Part shown: positions 1 through 10,152 of the stretch, piece by piece
Layout: each line of letters opens with the position of its first letter
How positions within the stretch are numbered: position 1 is the first letter of the stretch
Source: Hysterangium stoloniferum
Lineage: Eukaryota > Basidiomycota > Agaricomycetes > Hysterangiales > Hysterangiaceae
DNA length: 64,000 nt
Direction of reading: 5' to 3'
NCBI GenBank assembly: GCA_015178975.1
Contig: WHVD01000027.1
Location: 558,001-622,000, forward strand
Made by a program: the position numbers and the translations under genes
The notes under the pieces: generated by a model
What the model was told of the DNA's origin: nothing
The model's input: only the letters and a program-made list of their open reading frames with translations
The model's database searches: none

Positions 1-584
1 CACCACTTGTTGGGTGTCCATTCTACGACAAGCCCATTAGATATACTCGATATTTTTGCCAGAGAGACCGTACCTTTTGACGCATTTACCATAACATAAA
101 ACAAACGAGAGGCAAGTTCGGGAGGAAGAACACTTAAGTGTAGTGTACATGGCGTATGTTTTTCTACCAACATTGGATTACTCAGTGTTAATGGTGCCAG
201 ACGTGGTACAGCAGGGACAGACAGTGGTGGAGGCCGAAGGATATCTTTAAGAGGAACAACTGAAATTGTATTTGATGATTCGTCATTGTGTGCTTGAGAA
301 GAGACTATCTTAGTTGTTATGGAAGTCTTAGATTTTTTGTGCAGTTGACTGCTTTCTGATGGAGACGCAGTGAGCCAGCTATCTAGAACACCCGAAGCAA
401 TTCGTTTTCTAGTTTGGGCAGGTTGTCGGGCACGTAAACTGCTTGCTGCTGCCTCCACATCGCCCTTTGCACTAATAAGGGCGTCGAGCAGGGCTGCTTG
501 TTGCGGAATGGGGGGTTCCAAGAGGCTAGCTAGAATAGCAAGCATGGTTTCCGTGTCTGTGGCATCAGACATGCTTTCAGCCAT
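1..584 (-). CDS. Putative AlkB-like 2-oxoglutarate dioxygenase with N-terminal CUE-like helices (5' part only)
   Basis: Exons 584..74 and 22..1, with an intron at 23..73 (GTACGG donor, TAG acceptor); the gene runs off the left edge. The start is the first ATG; a second in-frame ATG lies four codons on. Residues 10-50 look like a small ubiquitin-binding CUE-type helical bundle (ILASLLEPPIPQQAALLDA). A charged Ser-rich linker follows. Then comes the stretch HTPCTLHLSVLPPELASRLF and, after splicing, EWTPNKWW. From memory of fungal ALKBH2-like proteins, this lead-in with NKWW precedes the oxygenase fold. Such enzymes repair alkylated bases by oxidative demethylation using Fe(II) and 2-oxoglutarate. 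The catalytic HxD...H is outside the window, so the call is an inference. It diverges from SOG2 across a 169-bp shared promoter. Confidence 0.45.
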   Translation of the reverse strand, partial: MAESMSDATDTETMLAILASLLEPPIPQQAALLDALISAKGDVEAAASSLRARQPAQTRKRIASGVLDSWLTASPSESSQLHKKSKTSITTKIVSSQAHNDESSNTISVVPLKDILRPPPLSVPAVPRLAPLTLSNPMLVEKHTPCTLHLSVLPPELASRLFYVMVNASKGTVSLAKISSISNGLVVEWTPNKW

Positions 585-753
585 GCCAAAGTGACACTTA
601 TTATATAATAAAGGTAACTCGTCGCGAACTGTCACAGCGCTTTAGCCTATTAGAACTGCTTCTGGCGGGATCAATAGTGTCGGTCTTGTACTTCTACTTT
701 GTGCTAATCTCTGTATCAGCCGCCTCCACAGGCGTACTAGGGCAGTCGAATCT

Positions 754-3700
754 ATGGCATCTGACTTCGAGAAGAAGTATAATGGACGGCTGCCTTCGCC
801 TCATTTACTTCATAACGAAAAGGATAGGGACTACGGGCCTATAGGCCCATCAATATCCCTCACACATGCTGACATTGCTCAGGCTATGCTAAAGTCGCCG
901 GACGAAGGCAATACTCTTAACTTTAGTCACAAAAATTTGTGTGAAGTGGGTGAAATTGGAGCAGAGGAGTTGGCGACCATAGGGATCGATGACATCAAGG
1001 ACGAATGCACCGTTCTAAGGTGTGTTGGCCTCCCATGGGTTACATTACAATATGTTCATTTTATTAAGAGTGGCATTGGGCTATAATCGCCTTACGGCGC
1101 TTCCGATGGCATTTGCTCTTCTTACACGGCTACGATACCTTAATCTACGTGCCAATTCTTTCACAGTCTTTCCTGACGTTGTCAGTGTTATTCCTTATTC
1201 TAAACTTAATATTTACTTAATATTTACAGATTACTGTTATGCCTTCTTTAGAAATCTTAGATATCAGTCGCAATAAACTCAAACGCCTTCCTGCACAGCC
1301 TGGTACTTTGTTGAAACTTCGTGTTTGTACTTCCGGTCTTTATTTATTTTAATAATTGATGTTTCTTTCCCAACCGTGTTGTTATAGGTATTTTCCCTTT
1401 CAAAAAATAGGATTACGAGATTGCCCCCATATTTTGCGAAGATGTCGAACTTGACTGTCCTCCAGGTGGATCATAACCCTATCGAATGGCCTCCAAAGCA
1501 CATACTAGAACCCCTTGAGCACCCCGAGGATACCGAAGCTGCGACGGCTTATATTGAGGATGTGAAAACATGGATGAGTGATTATCTACAACAAACTCCC
1601 GATGAGGCTCTGCGTAAGACAAGATACAATGATCACGCAGATCAGGACTTGATCAGGTGTGTTGTATTACTGCTATGAGGTTACACATGACATCATGTAT
1701 ACATGTAGTGATGATTTGGACAAGTATATTGATCGTTCAGACGCATGTATCCCTTCCCCCCAACATTCTCGCTCATTGTCTATGGAATCAGATGTTTCTA
1801 GTTATTCCATCACCTCGCAAGAATCGAGTAGCTCTGATACATCTTTTGGTCGCGATGGGTATCACGAAATTTTAAAAATACACGAGATGCTTGCAACAGT
1901 ACCTAATTCCTCTACTCCCTCCAACATACCATCACCCTCTACTGGTGTCAGTCCTTTTACATCGGACACCGCGGGTCCTTTTCCTGACGCTTCGTCGCAA
2001 TCAAAAGAAGATGATGACTTACACAGTATTATATACGGACGAAATGCGTCGTACTCTGTAGTAAATCATCCAACGCCTTCGCCCATCCGACTCGCCTCGA
2101 AAAAGAGCTTGCCTGATCTTCGTAACACGATTGACACACTCGCATCAGATCGACCCACCCTACCACCTCTTGCAACATCTACTATCCTCCACTCCCGTGT
2201 TGGTGGTGCTCTTCATGGTGACGGTCAAGCCTATCTCACAGCCACGGACAACCTGACTATGTCTCCGCTGGTACCTACGCATAGTCGGACATCACAGTCT
2301 CAACCGGTACATGGGCAGTCTCGTAGTGTTATTGGCACTGATGCAGTGCATTCGTCAAACATTGAGTCACTGCCAGGTCCGGCACCTCCTATGGACGTTG
2401 AACGTAATTCGTATTTTCGACGTCTCTCAACACTGCCTCCATCCAGTGTCCTATCCTCCATTCCTAAGTCTCTATTAGTAATGATTGATTCTGCTCGAGG
2501 TATCCTTTTTGCCGTTTCTCAAATTTACCAATCCCTTCGACACTACACTGTTTTTGCCATCGATGAACGTCTTTCTGGTCTCCTGAGGAAGGTCCTTGAG
2601 ACAGCCAGTATTTACATGACCCATCTTATCAACGCGCTAGATCGATTTGACTCCGTTTCGCGACGAGTTGTGCCTTCGCCCTCTACATGTCGTGGCATTT
2701 TAGAGAGTTGTCGAGATAACGTGGCAGTGTTTGGGAAAGTGATCGGTGTGCTTCATCTTCAATTGAAAGTCCTTGCAGGAGCGGACGATGCTCGATATTC
2801 GCGCAGCCTTCTTTTGATGTTATATGGTTCTATGGCTGAAATTTCAAACTCGTGGCAAGCCATGGTACCTTATTTGGAGACCATACGACCCCATCTCAGC
2901 GAACATAGAGCACCCCCTACTACCATATCATCGAAAATTCAGACCTTAAATACCACCCCTCTTACGCCTCTCACTGGTCGGATTGCCGGCGCAGGATTCG
3001 TACCTAGCAGACGTGAGACAGCGCCTTCTCCTAACCCTCGAACTCCTGGTCAAGCCAATGGTCCCAACGGCCGATCGCGCATGATGAGACGTCATGCAGG
3101 TTCGTTCAGCACTAGGGACGTGGAAATTGGCAAAACTTTACCAACATCCGAAGAAAGTGTGCATTCACCCGTTTCATTACCAACTGCAGGTCAACCTTTA
3201 CGATCGGCTCTGAGAAAGCCACTGAATTCGTCTCAAAGTGCTCTACAGCCCCATTCTCAGTCAACTTCTCTAGATGTACCCTCAGAAACGATATACTCTC
3301 CCAGAGGTGATTCTTCACTTGCTACTGCTAGTGGTATTCCATCCCCGTACCCATTCTTGTCAGCACATGGACAGGAATTGCCAGTGCCTAGAGCTGCACA
3401 CTCTTCGTTGGAGGTTCCGAGTGATTCGTCAAAAATGGTTGATGAAGATCTGCTGGATACGATGGAAGCTGCTACAGAGACAGCCCATTCTGTATGGCAG
3501 ATGATGGATGAGGTTTTCCACAATGGTCAAGATACAGACACAGATCTAGCAACGCCATTACAGCTGGCACAGAACATCACCAAGCGGTTGAAGGAGAAAA
3601 TTCGCGGGATGCGAGGCGGCTCAGTGGACAATGACCGAAAAGCGTTTTGGGAAGACGCCCATATCTTTGTAAAGGTATTTCTGCCAGCATACAGCTCGTT

Positions 3701-4069
3701 TATACCTACCTAACTTAGTGGCAGGCTGTTGTAGGCGTGTTAACTGTATTAAAAACGTACTCAGCTTCCCATCCCTTCTCGTCCACCCTCCGTAGCAATA
3801 TAGCAAAGCTCACCCAATCCACTCAAGACTTTGCCATTCTATTACAGGTTTCCTCATTCTCTCCTGCACACACGCCTGTGCCTTACTCCCCAGCAGTGGG
3901 TGGACTTGTTTCAACTCCTAGTAAAATGATCCCTGGAGGTGTATCCCGCAGCCGCAGTGCTCTACCCCCAACATCTTCGATTCTTAAGCCGAAGTCGGGG
4001 GAACCTAAAGATGGCCCTTGGTCTGCTTTACCCCATCATCAAAGTTTCAAGGTACCGGAACCTTCATAA
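754..4069 (+). CDS. SOG2: Sog2-like leucine-rich repeat protein of the RAM (Cbk1/Orb6 kinase) pathway
   Basis: Six exons: 754..1019, 1069..1180, 1230..1322, 1388..1656, 1709..3674, 3725..4069; 1,016 aa. Residues about 90-190 form leucine-rich repeats (ALGYNRLTALPMAF, LRYLNLRANSFTVFP, LEILDISRNKLKRLP). After a Ser/Pro-rich spacer comes the conserved Sog2-type helical region (RGILFAVSQIYQSLRHYTVF and on). Another long Ser/Thr/Pro-rich disordered part follows, then a C-terminal helical piece around VKAVVGVLTVLKTYS. In yeasts Sog2 binds the NDR kinase module that controls cell polarity and cell separation, so a scaffold role at growing tips is inferred. All introns are 48-65 nt. The LRR plus Sog2 order makes the family assignment good; the exact end of exon 4 rests on frame continuity. 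Confidence 0.85.
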
Positions 4070-4481
4070 AGTGAACCTCGGTTTATGGCTCGATTTTATA
4101 CGACATCAATCAAAAGCTATCTTATCCCATCATTATTTATCTCAGCGTTGTATCAAACAATACGTAAAGTACTTCTAGTAGCATCCCTGGACTCGCATGC
4201 CTTCATTTTTACTTCTTGGTTAAATTAGACTTGACAAAAACCTAAATCGGTTCAGAGACTGTAACTGCAAATTTTCACTGCCTGTTGGTGACTTCATTTC
4301 CACCTAGTAGTAGCATAATCCCAATGTCAATCTGCGCCTTGATGAGTTTAAACGCGTCGTTGAACATAAGTAACTAAATGAGCTCGACCGAGGGCTGGGG
4401 AGCACATCCAGACCGATTCTTTGGGCCCGAGCCGATTTGGGCATCGTTTACTTCTCACGGGACATTAGCAATCTAAATACC
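4070..4481. other. Intergenic, SOG2 to HIS3 (412 bp)
   Basis: It holds the SOG2 3' end and HIS3 promoter. An ATG at 4437 is in frame with HIS3 and would add 15 residues. I see no exact TGACTC element and no ORF worth calling. Confidence 0.6.
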
Positions 4482-5291
4482 ATGGCTGCGCGACAAGCAA
4501 CCGTGACGCGTAAAACCAATGAAACCAATATCGAGGTTTCAGTAGATTTGGATTGTGCTCCAGGCACTAATAGGACGCAGACCATTGAGGTGTCGACTGG
4601 TATCGGGTTCTTGGATCATGTACTGCACGGCCTCTTCTAATAGCTCGCAATGTTGATCTATATCTAGATGTACAATGCCCTCGCTAAACATGGCGGATGG
4701 TCATTAACAATGAAGTGCAAGGGTGATTTGTGGATAGATGATCATCACACAGCAGATAAGCCTGATTTTTCCAGCTCTCTTGATCAAATGACCTTAAACA
4801 TCATAAATTAACACAGGACAGCGCATTGGCTCTGGGAACTGCTTTTAAAAATGCTCTTGGAGAAGTCCGTGGTATTCGTAGATACGGTACCGGCCACGCT
4901 CCGCTGGACGAGGTGCGTTTCTGTATCTCAGCACACTCCGCCTCACAAAGCAGCGTTTACAGGCCCTGGCTCGAGCCGTAATTGACATATCGTCGCGACC
5001 GTACTGCGTGACAGACTTGGGCCTCAAGAGGGAGAAGCTCGGTGATCTCTCAACAGAGATGATTCCGCACATCTTCCACTCGTTTGCCATGGCGGCCGGC
5101 GTGACGCTCCATGTTGATGTTTTGCGCGGTGAAAATGACCATCACCGGTATGTCGTGTTTCAGCGCATGAGCTTTGTGTTCACTCCTTCGACAGCGCTGA
5201 ATCAGCCTTCAAGGCACTGGCACTTGCAATCCGACAGGCTATAGAACGGACGGGTGGCAGTGACGTGCCTAGCACCAAAGGTGTCCTATAA
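4482..5291 (+). CDS. HIS3: Imidazoleglycerol-phosphate dehydratase (histidine biosynthesis)
   Basis: Exons 4482..4619, 4668..4755, 4815..4912, 4963..5147, 5195..5291; 201 aa, the usual length for the monofunctional fungal enzyme. It dehydrates imidazole glycerol phosphate to imidazole acetol phosphate, the sixth step of histidine synthesis, using Mn ions. Both metal-binding motifs are visible: GFLDHM near residue 45 and DDHHTAED across the second intron, plus the later HIFHSFA and DHHRAESAF. Intron 2 (4756..4814) does not have GT-AG ends: only AT at the 5' end and AC at the 3' end restore HHTAED (see findings). The start [12 protein letters not shown] fits the family; an in-frame upstream ATG at 4437 is an alternative. 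Confidence 0.95.
4756..4814 (+). other. HIS3: Non-canonical AT-AC intron in HIS3
   Basis: The 59-nt segment starts ATAAGCC and ends TTAACAC. No GT or GC donor with an AG acceptor nearby keeps the frame of the invariant metal-binding HHTAED. A GT-like donor at the same site would still shift the frame. The donor resembles the AT-AC introns of the U2 type (ATAAG) more than the U12 consensus ATATCC. Confidence 0.7.
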
Positions 5292-5595
5292 GAAGTTGCG
5301 TAGTGAATGGAGCACATTATTGGTCATGGTAGGCCTTTCACGGTTGCTTGCCCAGTCGGATGTTGAGTTAAATTGAGGCAAGCTGGAAAGGCTGTTGTTG
5401 TCTGAGACCTTGATATATGTGTCTGCACTGCTCCGATGACTGGGATGGATAACCATCATACATTTAAAACTCTGTTCAGGCTGGATTCTTTAACCTTCCC
5501 ATTCGAATTACGCTAAGTGACTTCCTTCTTCAAAAAGCTGGTTCAATAGGAACTCTTGGTAGCAAAGAGCCTGTGATTTAACAAGGTAAAAATGT
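5292..5595. other. Intergenic, HIS3 to tRNA gene (304 bp)
   Basis: HIS3 3' region. Five A residues at 5588..5592 read as TTTTT on the minus strand, just past the tRNA, and are its likely RNA polymerase III terminator. Nothing else is seen. Confidence 0.6.
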
Positions 5596-5690
5596 AGCCC
5601 TGCGCGGGAATCGAACCCGCAACCTTAAGACTCTTACCCGGTCAGAGGGACTGTAAGAGTCCGACGCTCTACCAATTGAGCTAGCAAGGC
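5596..5690 (-). tRNA. tRNA-Lys (anticodon CUU) with a ~22-nt intron
   Basis: On the minus strand the acceptor arms GCCTTGC and GCAGGGC pair with one G-U. The D arm is GCTC...GAGC, and the T arm GCGGG-TTCGAAT-CCCGC is perfect. The anticodon loop reads CTCTTA, giving anticodon CTT at 5657..5655. A short intron (about 5653..5632) follows position 37. It contains GTAAGAG, which can pair with the anticodon loop as in typical eukaryotic pre-tRNAs. The anticodon stem after splicing has one weak pair, so the exact intron edges are uncertain by a base or two. CCA is not encoded, as expected. A TTTTT run lies just downstream. Confidence 0.9.
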
Positions 5691-6160
5691 GTGATGAATT
5701 GTGCGTACATTCTAACAGATATTAAACAACGACACCACCGTTGTAAACATCCTCCATTTGAGTCTGCTATTTTTTCCCCATTCCATACTACCTTGTAATA
5801 GTATTTAGAGTAATAGATTCATGAGGCTAAGTCAATATATCTTGGGTGCAAACTTTGAACTTCTGACATATGCATGTTTGGTACTTAGTGTGGCTAGTTC
5901 CATAATGGTTAAAAACCACCGTTGAGTTCGATGCATATATGATGTTTTTATGAGTATAAGTGGTTGAAAGCAGTTCGTTAATATATACGGCGATGATTCT
6001 CGTAACTAAGGACAGCCCACAGAGAGATAAAAATAGGTGAGCGGGAGGGGATGGGTGATCTGACCACCGCATGTCTACAAGACTCGTTGTGACTAAAGTA
6101 ACAACCAGTTCATCATCACCATCCTTATTGAGGAAGACTACATGGTAATAATTGAGGGAA
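5691..6160. other. Intergenic, tRNA to metallopeptidase (470 bp)
   Basis: AT-rich. It holds the 3' end of the M13 peptidase gene and the upstream side of the tRNA. I see no coding exon or structured element. Confidence 0.5.
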
Positions 6161-9100
6161 TTACCAAAGGCTACAGCGCGCCTCGTCTGGCGGATTAAGC
6201 TGGAGACATTATTATCAAATTGGCTTTACTTATGAGCAATTCTGTGTATAAATACCTTGGACCCCTTCGGACAGTTGAAAGCGGCAGCGAACTGTGGGGT
6301 GTTGATGAGGGTACCCATGACACGGTACTGATTCGGCGAATGAGGATCAGTATATATCCTCTGTATGGCCGCTTCTGGTGTGATATTTTCTGCCCATATT
6401 CTTCCAAACGAAATAAAAAAAAGTTGCTCTCTGGAGATAAATTTTAAGAACCAAGGATGATATGAATCTCGACAGTGTAGCGACTTCCATACTAACCTGG
6501 TAAAATTTAAGCCTGGTAGTAAATACTCTCCACCAGATTCGACAGATGCATCAAATTGGTTTTGCCATGCACGATAGCTCTGAACAAGGCCGCTATCCCC
6601 AATATCCTCGCCATTCGTTCTACGCTAATTAGTATGTACGCGGCGATACCTTGTTCCTAACTCACAGGTTTCCCTAAGATCATATGGATATCAAACTAAA
6701 GTTAATGGTACCTAATATGATCAATAACGCACGTTGACGTGAATGTGCTTCCCTTGACCATCATCTATCGTATAGCTGGAATATTGGTGCGATATGCACC
6801 TACTCCGTTCATCGAAGGCTGCACTGGTCGTGTTGGTCCACCATTCTCGCAGTTTACCCTAAAAACGAGCACAATTTAGCTGAAATAAAGGTCAGAGAGG
6901 CTTCCTTCCTAACATTCTGATCATAGAACCGTCCGGATGTGTCGAACGCGTGCTGTATGTAACTTATACAACAGTCGCTCAGAGATAAATTGCAAAAACT
7001 TACTGTCAACTCGTGCGCGGCAACATGACCAAATGCCCCGTAAACCACGTATTTAGGCCTAAAAAAGTTTGAAGCGCAAGGTTTAAACAAAGTCCCTCAT
7101 GGAAAGCAAATATGGCCTACCATTCCGCAGAAAAAAATGGGGGCTGCAAAATACCTGCCGGGAAAACAATCTACAGAGGATTAGATTCCACGCGATTACA
7201 TCACGACACTATATATACCTCATTGGCTGGAGGATCAAAGTATGCATTGACCGTGAAAGGGGGCATCTATTCTCGATGTCAGACTACAAAAGTCATGTAT
7301 GAAGGAAAATGTGTACCTGCCACGACTCCAGGTCCCTCCCTTTGCCTAATTTGGCCCATGATAGGGTCGACGAAAAAATGCTGGGCAATTTAGAACTGTT
7401 GAAATGGCATAGGTAAATGCACATACTTGGTTCGCACTACGTTGCCAAAGAAATCAGATCCATTGACGTCGACTTTAGCGTAATAGTTCGCAATGCTTCG
7501 AGCATCTGTGGTGTTAGGCGATAATGGGTAACCGACCTTGACACGGATATTTGAAGCCTTGTTGAACAATTAGACCAATCAGGAAATAAATTCATAGAGA
7601 TATTCTAACTTTTTCCGCGGCGGCTTCGGCAGAAATACCATCCATCCAATGGACATTTTTTAGGGATCGTTTGAATGCTTCAATTATGTCTACATAGAGC
7701 GTCAGATCTATTGGACAGATAGTTTATTACATATTAGCCTACTTTCAATGACATGCCTCGCTTTGGACTGCGAATCTCCGCCGAAAGTTTCTTGGACGAA
7801 AAATCTTGTTTCAGAATTACTTTTTAGCTCAAGTACACTGCGGAGTTGAGCACTAACCTGCCTGCGGCAAAACCCAAAGCCTCGGCTACTACTTTGGTGC
7901 AATACGAAGCCCGGTCACCTATGGCACCTTTCTTGATCCCAGTCAATGCTTCAGTCAATTCTCTGTTTGCTTTCCATATTTCAGTTTCAGGCCCAAGGTA
8001 CTGAGCTAAAGAACCGGATAGCCGAGAAATCAGATAAGCCTCAATGATTTCATCGGTGGTGTCGGAAAGCAAAGAGGAAAGAGATTTGAAGTAAGGTGGA
8101 TACGTCACGATGACATTGTCAGGGAATGCACGTGGTGCGAAGGTTGACCTATAAGGTCATGCAAGGTCAAGTTACTTGCTCAGATCTGAAGATGATGCTC
8201 ACATATATGCAGGGATATCTAGTTGAGGAATTGAAGCGGTAAAATTGGCAAAAGCAATTCGGTTGTACGTTCCGACTGGATCTTGCTGCATGCGATCCCT
8301 AGAACGGTGACTGTTAGATAAACACGGGCGATGATGGTGTGCTAACATACAAATCAAGGCTGGCGTTGGCTATTTGGCGTTCAAACTGAACAACGGCATC
8401 GGCAAGCTCTTTGGGAGATTTTTTTGGTTCAGGCTTTTTGTCATCATCGTCGTGATCGTCATCATGGCCTCCCCACGCTAGAATGGTAATTCTGAATTTC
8501 TCTGAAGTTCTGCCGAGACCAAACGAATAACGTACGAGGCCAAGGATAGGGGGGCCACCGCCTGCGCCCCCCACTAGGCGGCCACCGCCTGCGGCCCCCC
8601 TTAGGCGGCCGTCCCGCAGTCGTCACAGTTTCGTCATTCAAGACCGTAAAAATACGTGTGAGAGTCGAGATGTACACTTCACGTATGCTCGCCTCATCGT
8701 AATATTCCTGTATGGTGTTCGAAATAACGTTATTGGTAAAGGGGTGAACTTGCCTTTGAAGGGAGTCCCAACTCTGGCTGATTGAACCATAAAGTCATGG
8801 CATTGGGGTCAACACCCACATCACCCTCGACATCTACCTGAAACAGCGCATTAACCCCTACAGCATTACATTCAGTGTTAAAAAGTCACTATTGACAAAA
8901 AGAATGCACACCACGCGAATGAAGAAAGGCTACGGCGGCGGTCAACCCTGCATTTAGCTCAGAATCTAACTTAAAAAAATGTTGTCCTGATTGAGCAGAA
9001 TCCACGATTGTGCTAGAGCCGTTGAAAAGTCGCTTCAAGACGTCGACGATCTCCAACAATGGTTGGATGCCTAGACTGTTAGTGTGAGTCTCGTTTAGGC

Positions 9101-10014
9101 AGGACTGATAGAAGCTTTGAAGTTTGTGGACAGTTTGGGTGTCAACTAGTGAGTATGAAGTTGAGCTATCAGTAAAAATTGCTTCTAATGTGCCCTATAT
9201 TTATATCACTAGCTGTGGTATATGACTGAGTTTGCCAAAACTCACCATGTTCTTGACCGTCACTTCGTCGAAAGAGGTATAGCGGCCCTTATCAGCAGGG
9301 AGTGGGTTTGACCTTAGCCAATTTCCATCTAATGTAGTTCGACACAGTTTGTATATTCGGATCCGAAAGATATTGAATACGACTGACTAGTAAATTTGTA
9401 GAAGTCTTCGCAGGGATCTACCTCTGTATCAAGCGAATTTAAGATTGAGGCTGCAAGAGTGACGCAATGCGGTTCAGAGCACAAGTGCTGTTATAAATTA
9501 GTTGATGCAATCAGTTCACAAGTTCAATATGTAAGTGTTTATATATTAACTAACTTCTCGCGGATCTGGAGTGGGTTCCGGGGGCTGAACGGTTACGACA
9601 GCCGTCGTGGTATATACGTTTGTTGCAGTTCTTGTGACGGTGTGATTACGAGTGGGAGGGTCAATATCGATAGTGGAGAGCCGATGTTCTACGCCAATAA
9701 AGAGACCAACGAAAACACTGGTCGAGATGATGAGACCAAGGACAGATGTCAGCAGCACTTTAGTGAGCGGGGTCAAGGGTTCTATAAGAAAAGAAGATAT
9801 AATATGTCATTGCAGCCTGTTGTTACATGTGGATAATCGACCTTGGACTAATTTGCTAAACTGCGACCCGGAACCAGGATGGTTGTGATGGGCCGGTTCG
9901 CGCAAGAGAGGTGCAGATTCTGAGAAGAACACATTAGGTATATAATGTGAGATATTATTGATTTCTACCTTCATCCTCCCTTGCAGCAAACTGGCTCGCT
10001 GGTGGTGTCGCCAT
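6161..10014 (-). CDS. M13-family zinc metallopeptidase (neprilysin/endothelin-converting enzyme type), type II membrane protein
   Basis: Exons: 10014..9969, 9919..9842, 9781..9555, 9487..9388, 9328..9246, 9194..8912, 8857..8754, 8707..8536, 8477..8351, 8298..8203, 8148..7858, 7804..7743, 7689..7610, 7557..7427, 7380..7317, 7266..7219, 7170..7121, 7058..7004, 6952..6914, 6858..6733, 6673..6666, 6619..6497, 6430..6256, 6199..6161; 868 aa. A short cytoplasmic tail precedes one membrane span (about residues 50-72); the rest should face the lumen or outside. DPCEDFYKFTNGNW starts the peptidase region. VNAYFDPPANEIVFPAGILQ leads to HELTH (His696, Glu697, His700), split by an intron. GEDIGD gives the third zinc ligand Glu761 and Asp765. 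The protein ends NPPDEARCSLW, the family's usual terminus. A GC-AG intron (8708..8753) and an 8-nt exon (6666..6673) are needed. A duplicated Gly/Arg/Trp/Pro linker lies at about 8536-8610. Substrates are unknown. Confidence 0.93.
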
Positions 10015-10152
10015 GGATGTATGCTTCCGTTAGGCAACACACGCCTATAAAAGGCTAACGTGATCTCTAATCCAGGAAATTGGTTCCCCTAAAAATGTAT
10101 ATGGAATGTACGTTTCATCCAGCACAAAGTAATTATATCATTACAGGAGAAA

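Noticed and set aside
8550-8610. GC-rich repeat considered as a transposon end or inverted-repeat element
   Set aside because: It is a 27-bp direct duplication that stays in frame within the peptidase coding sequence.
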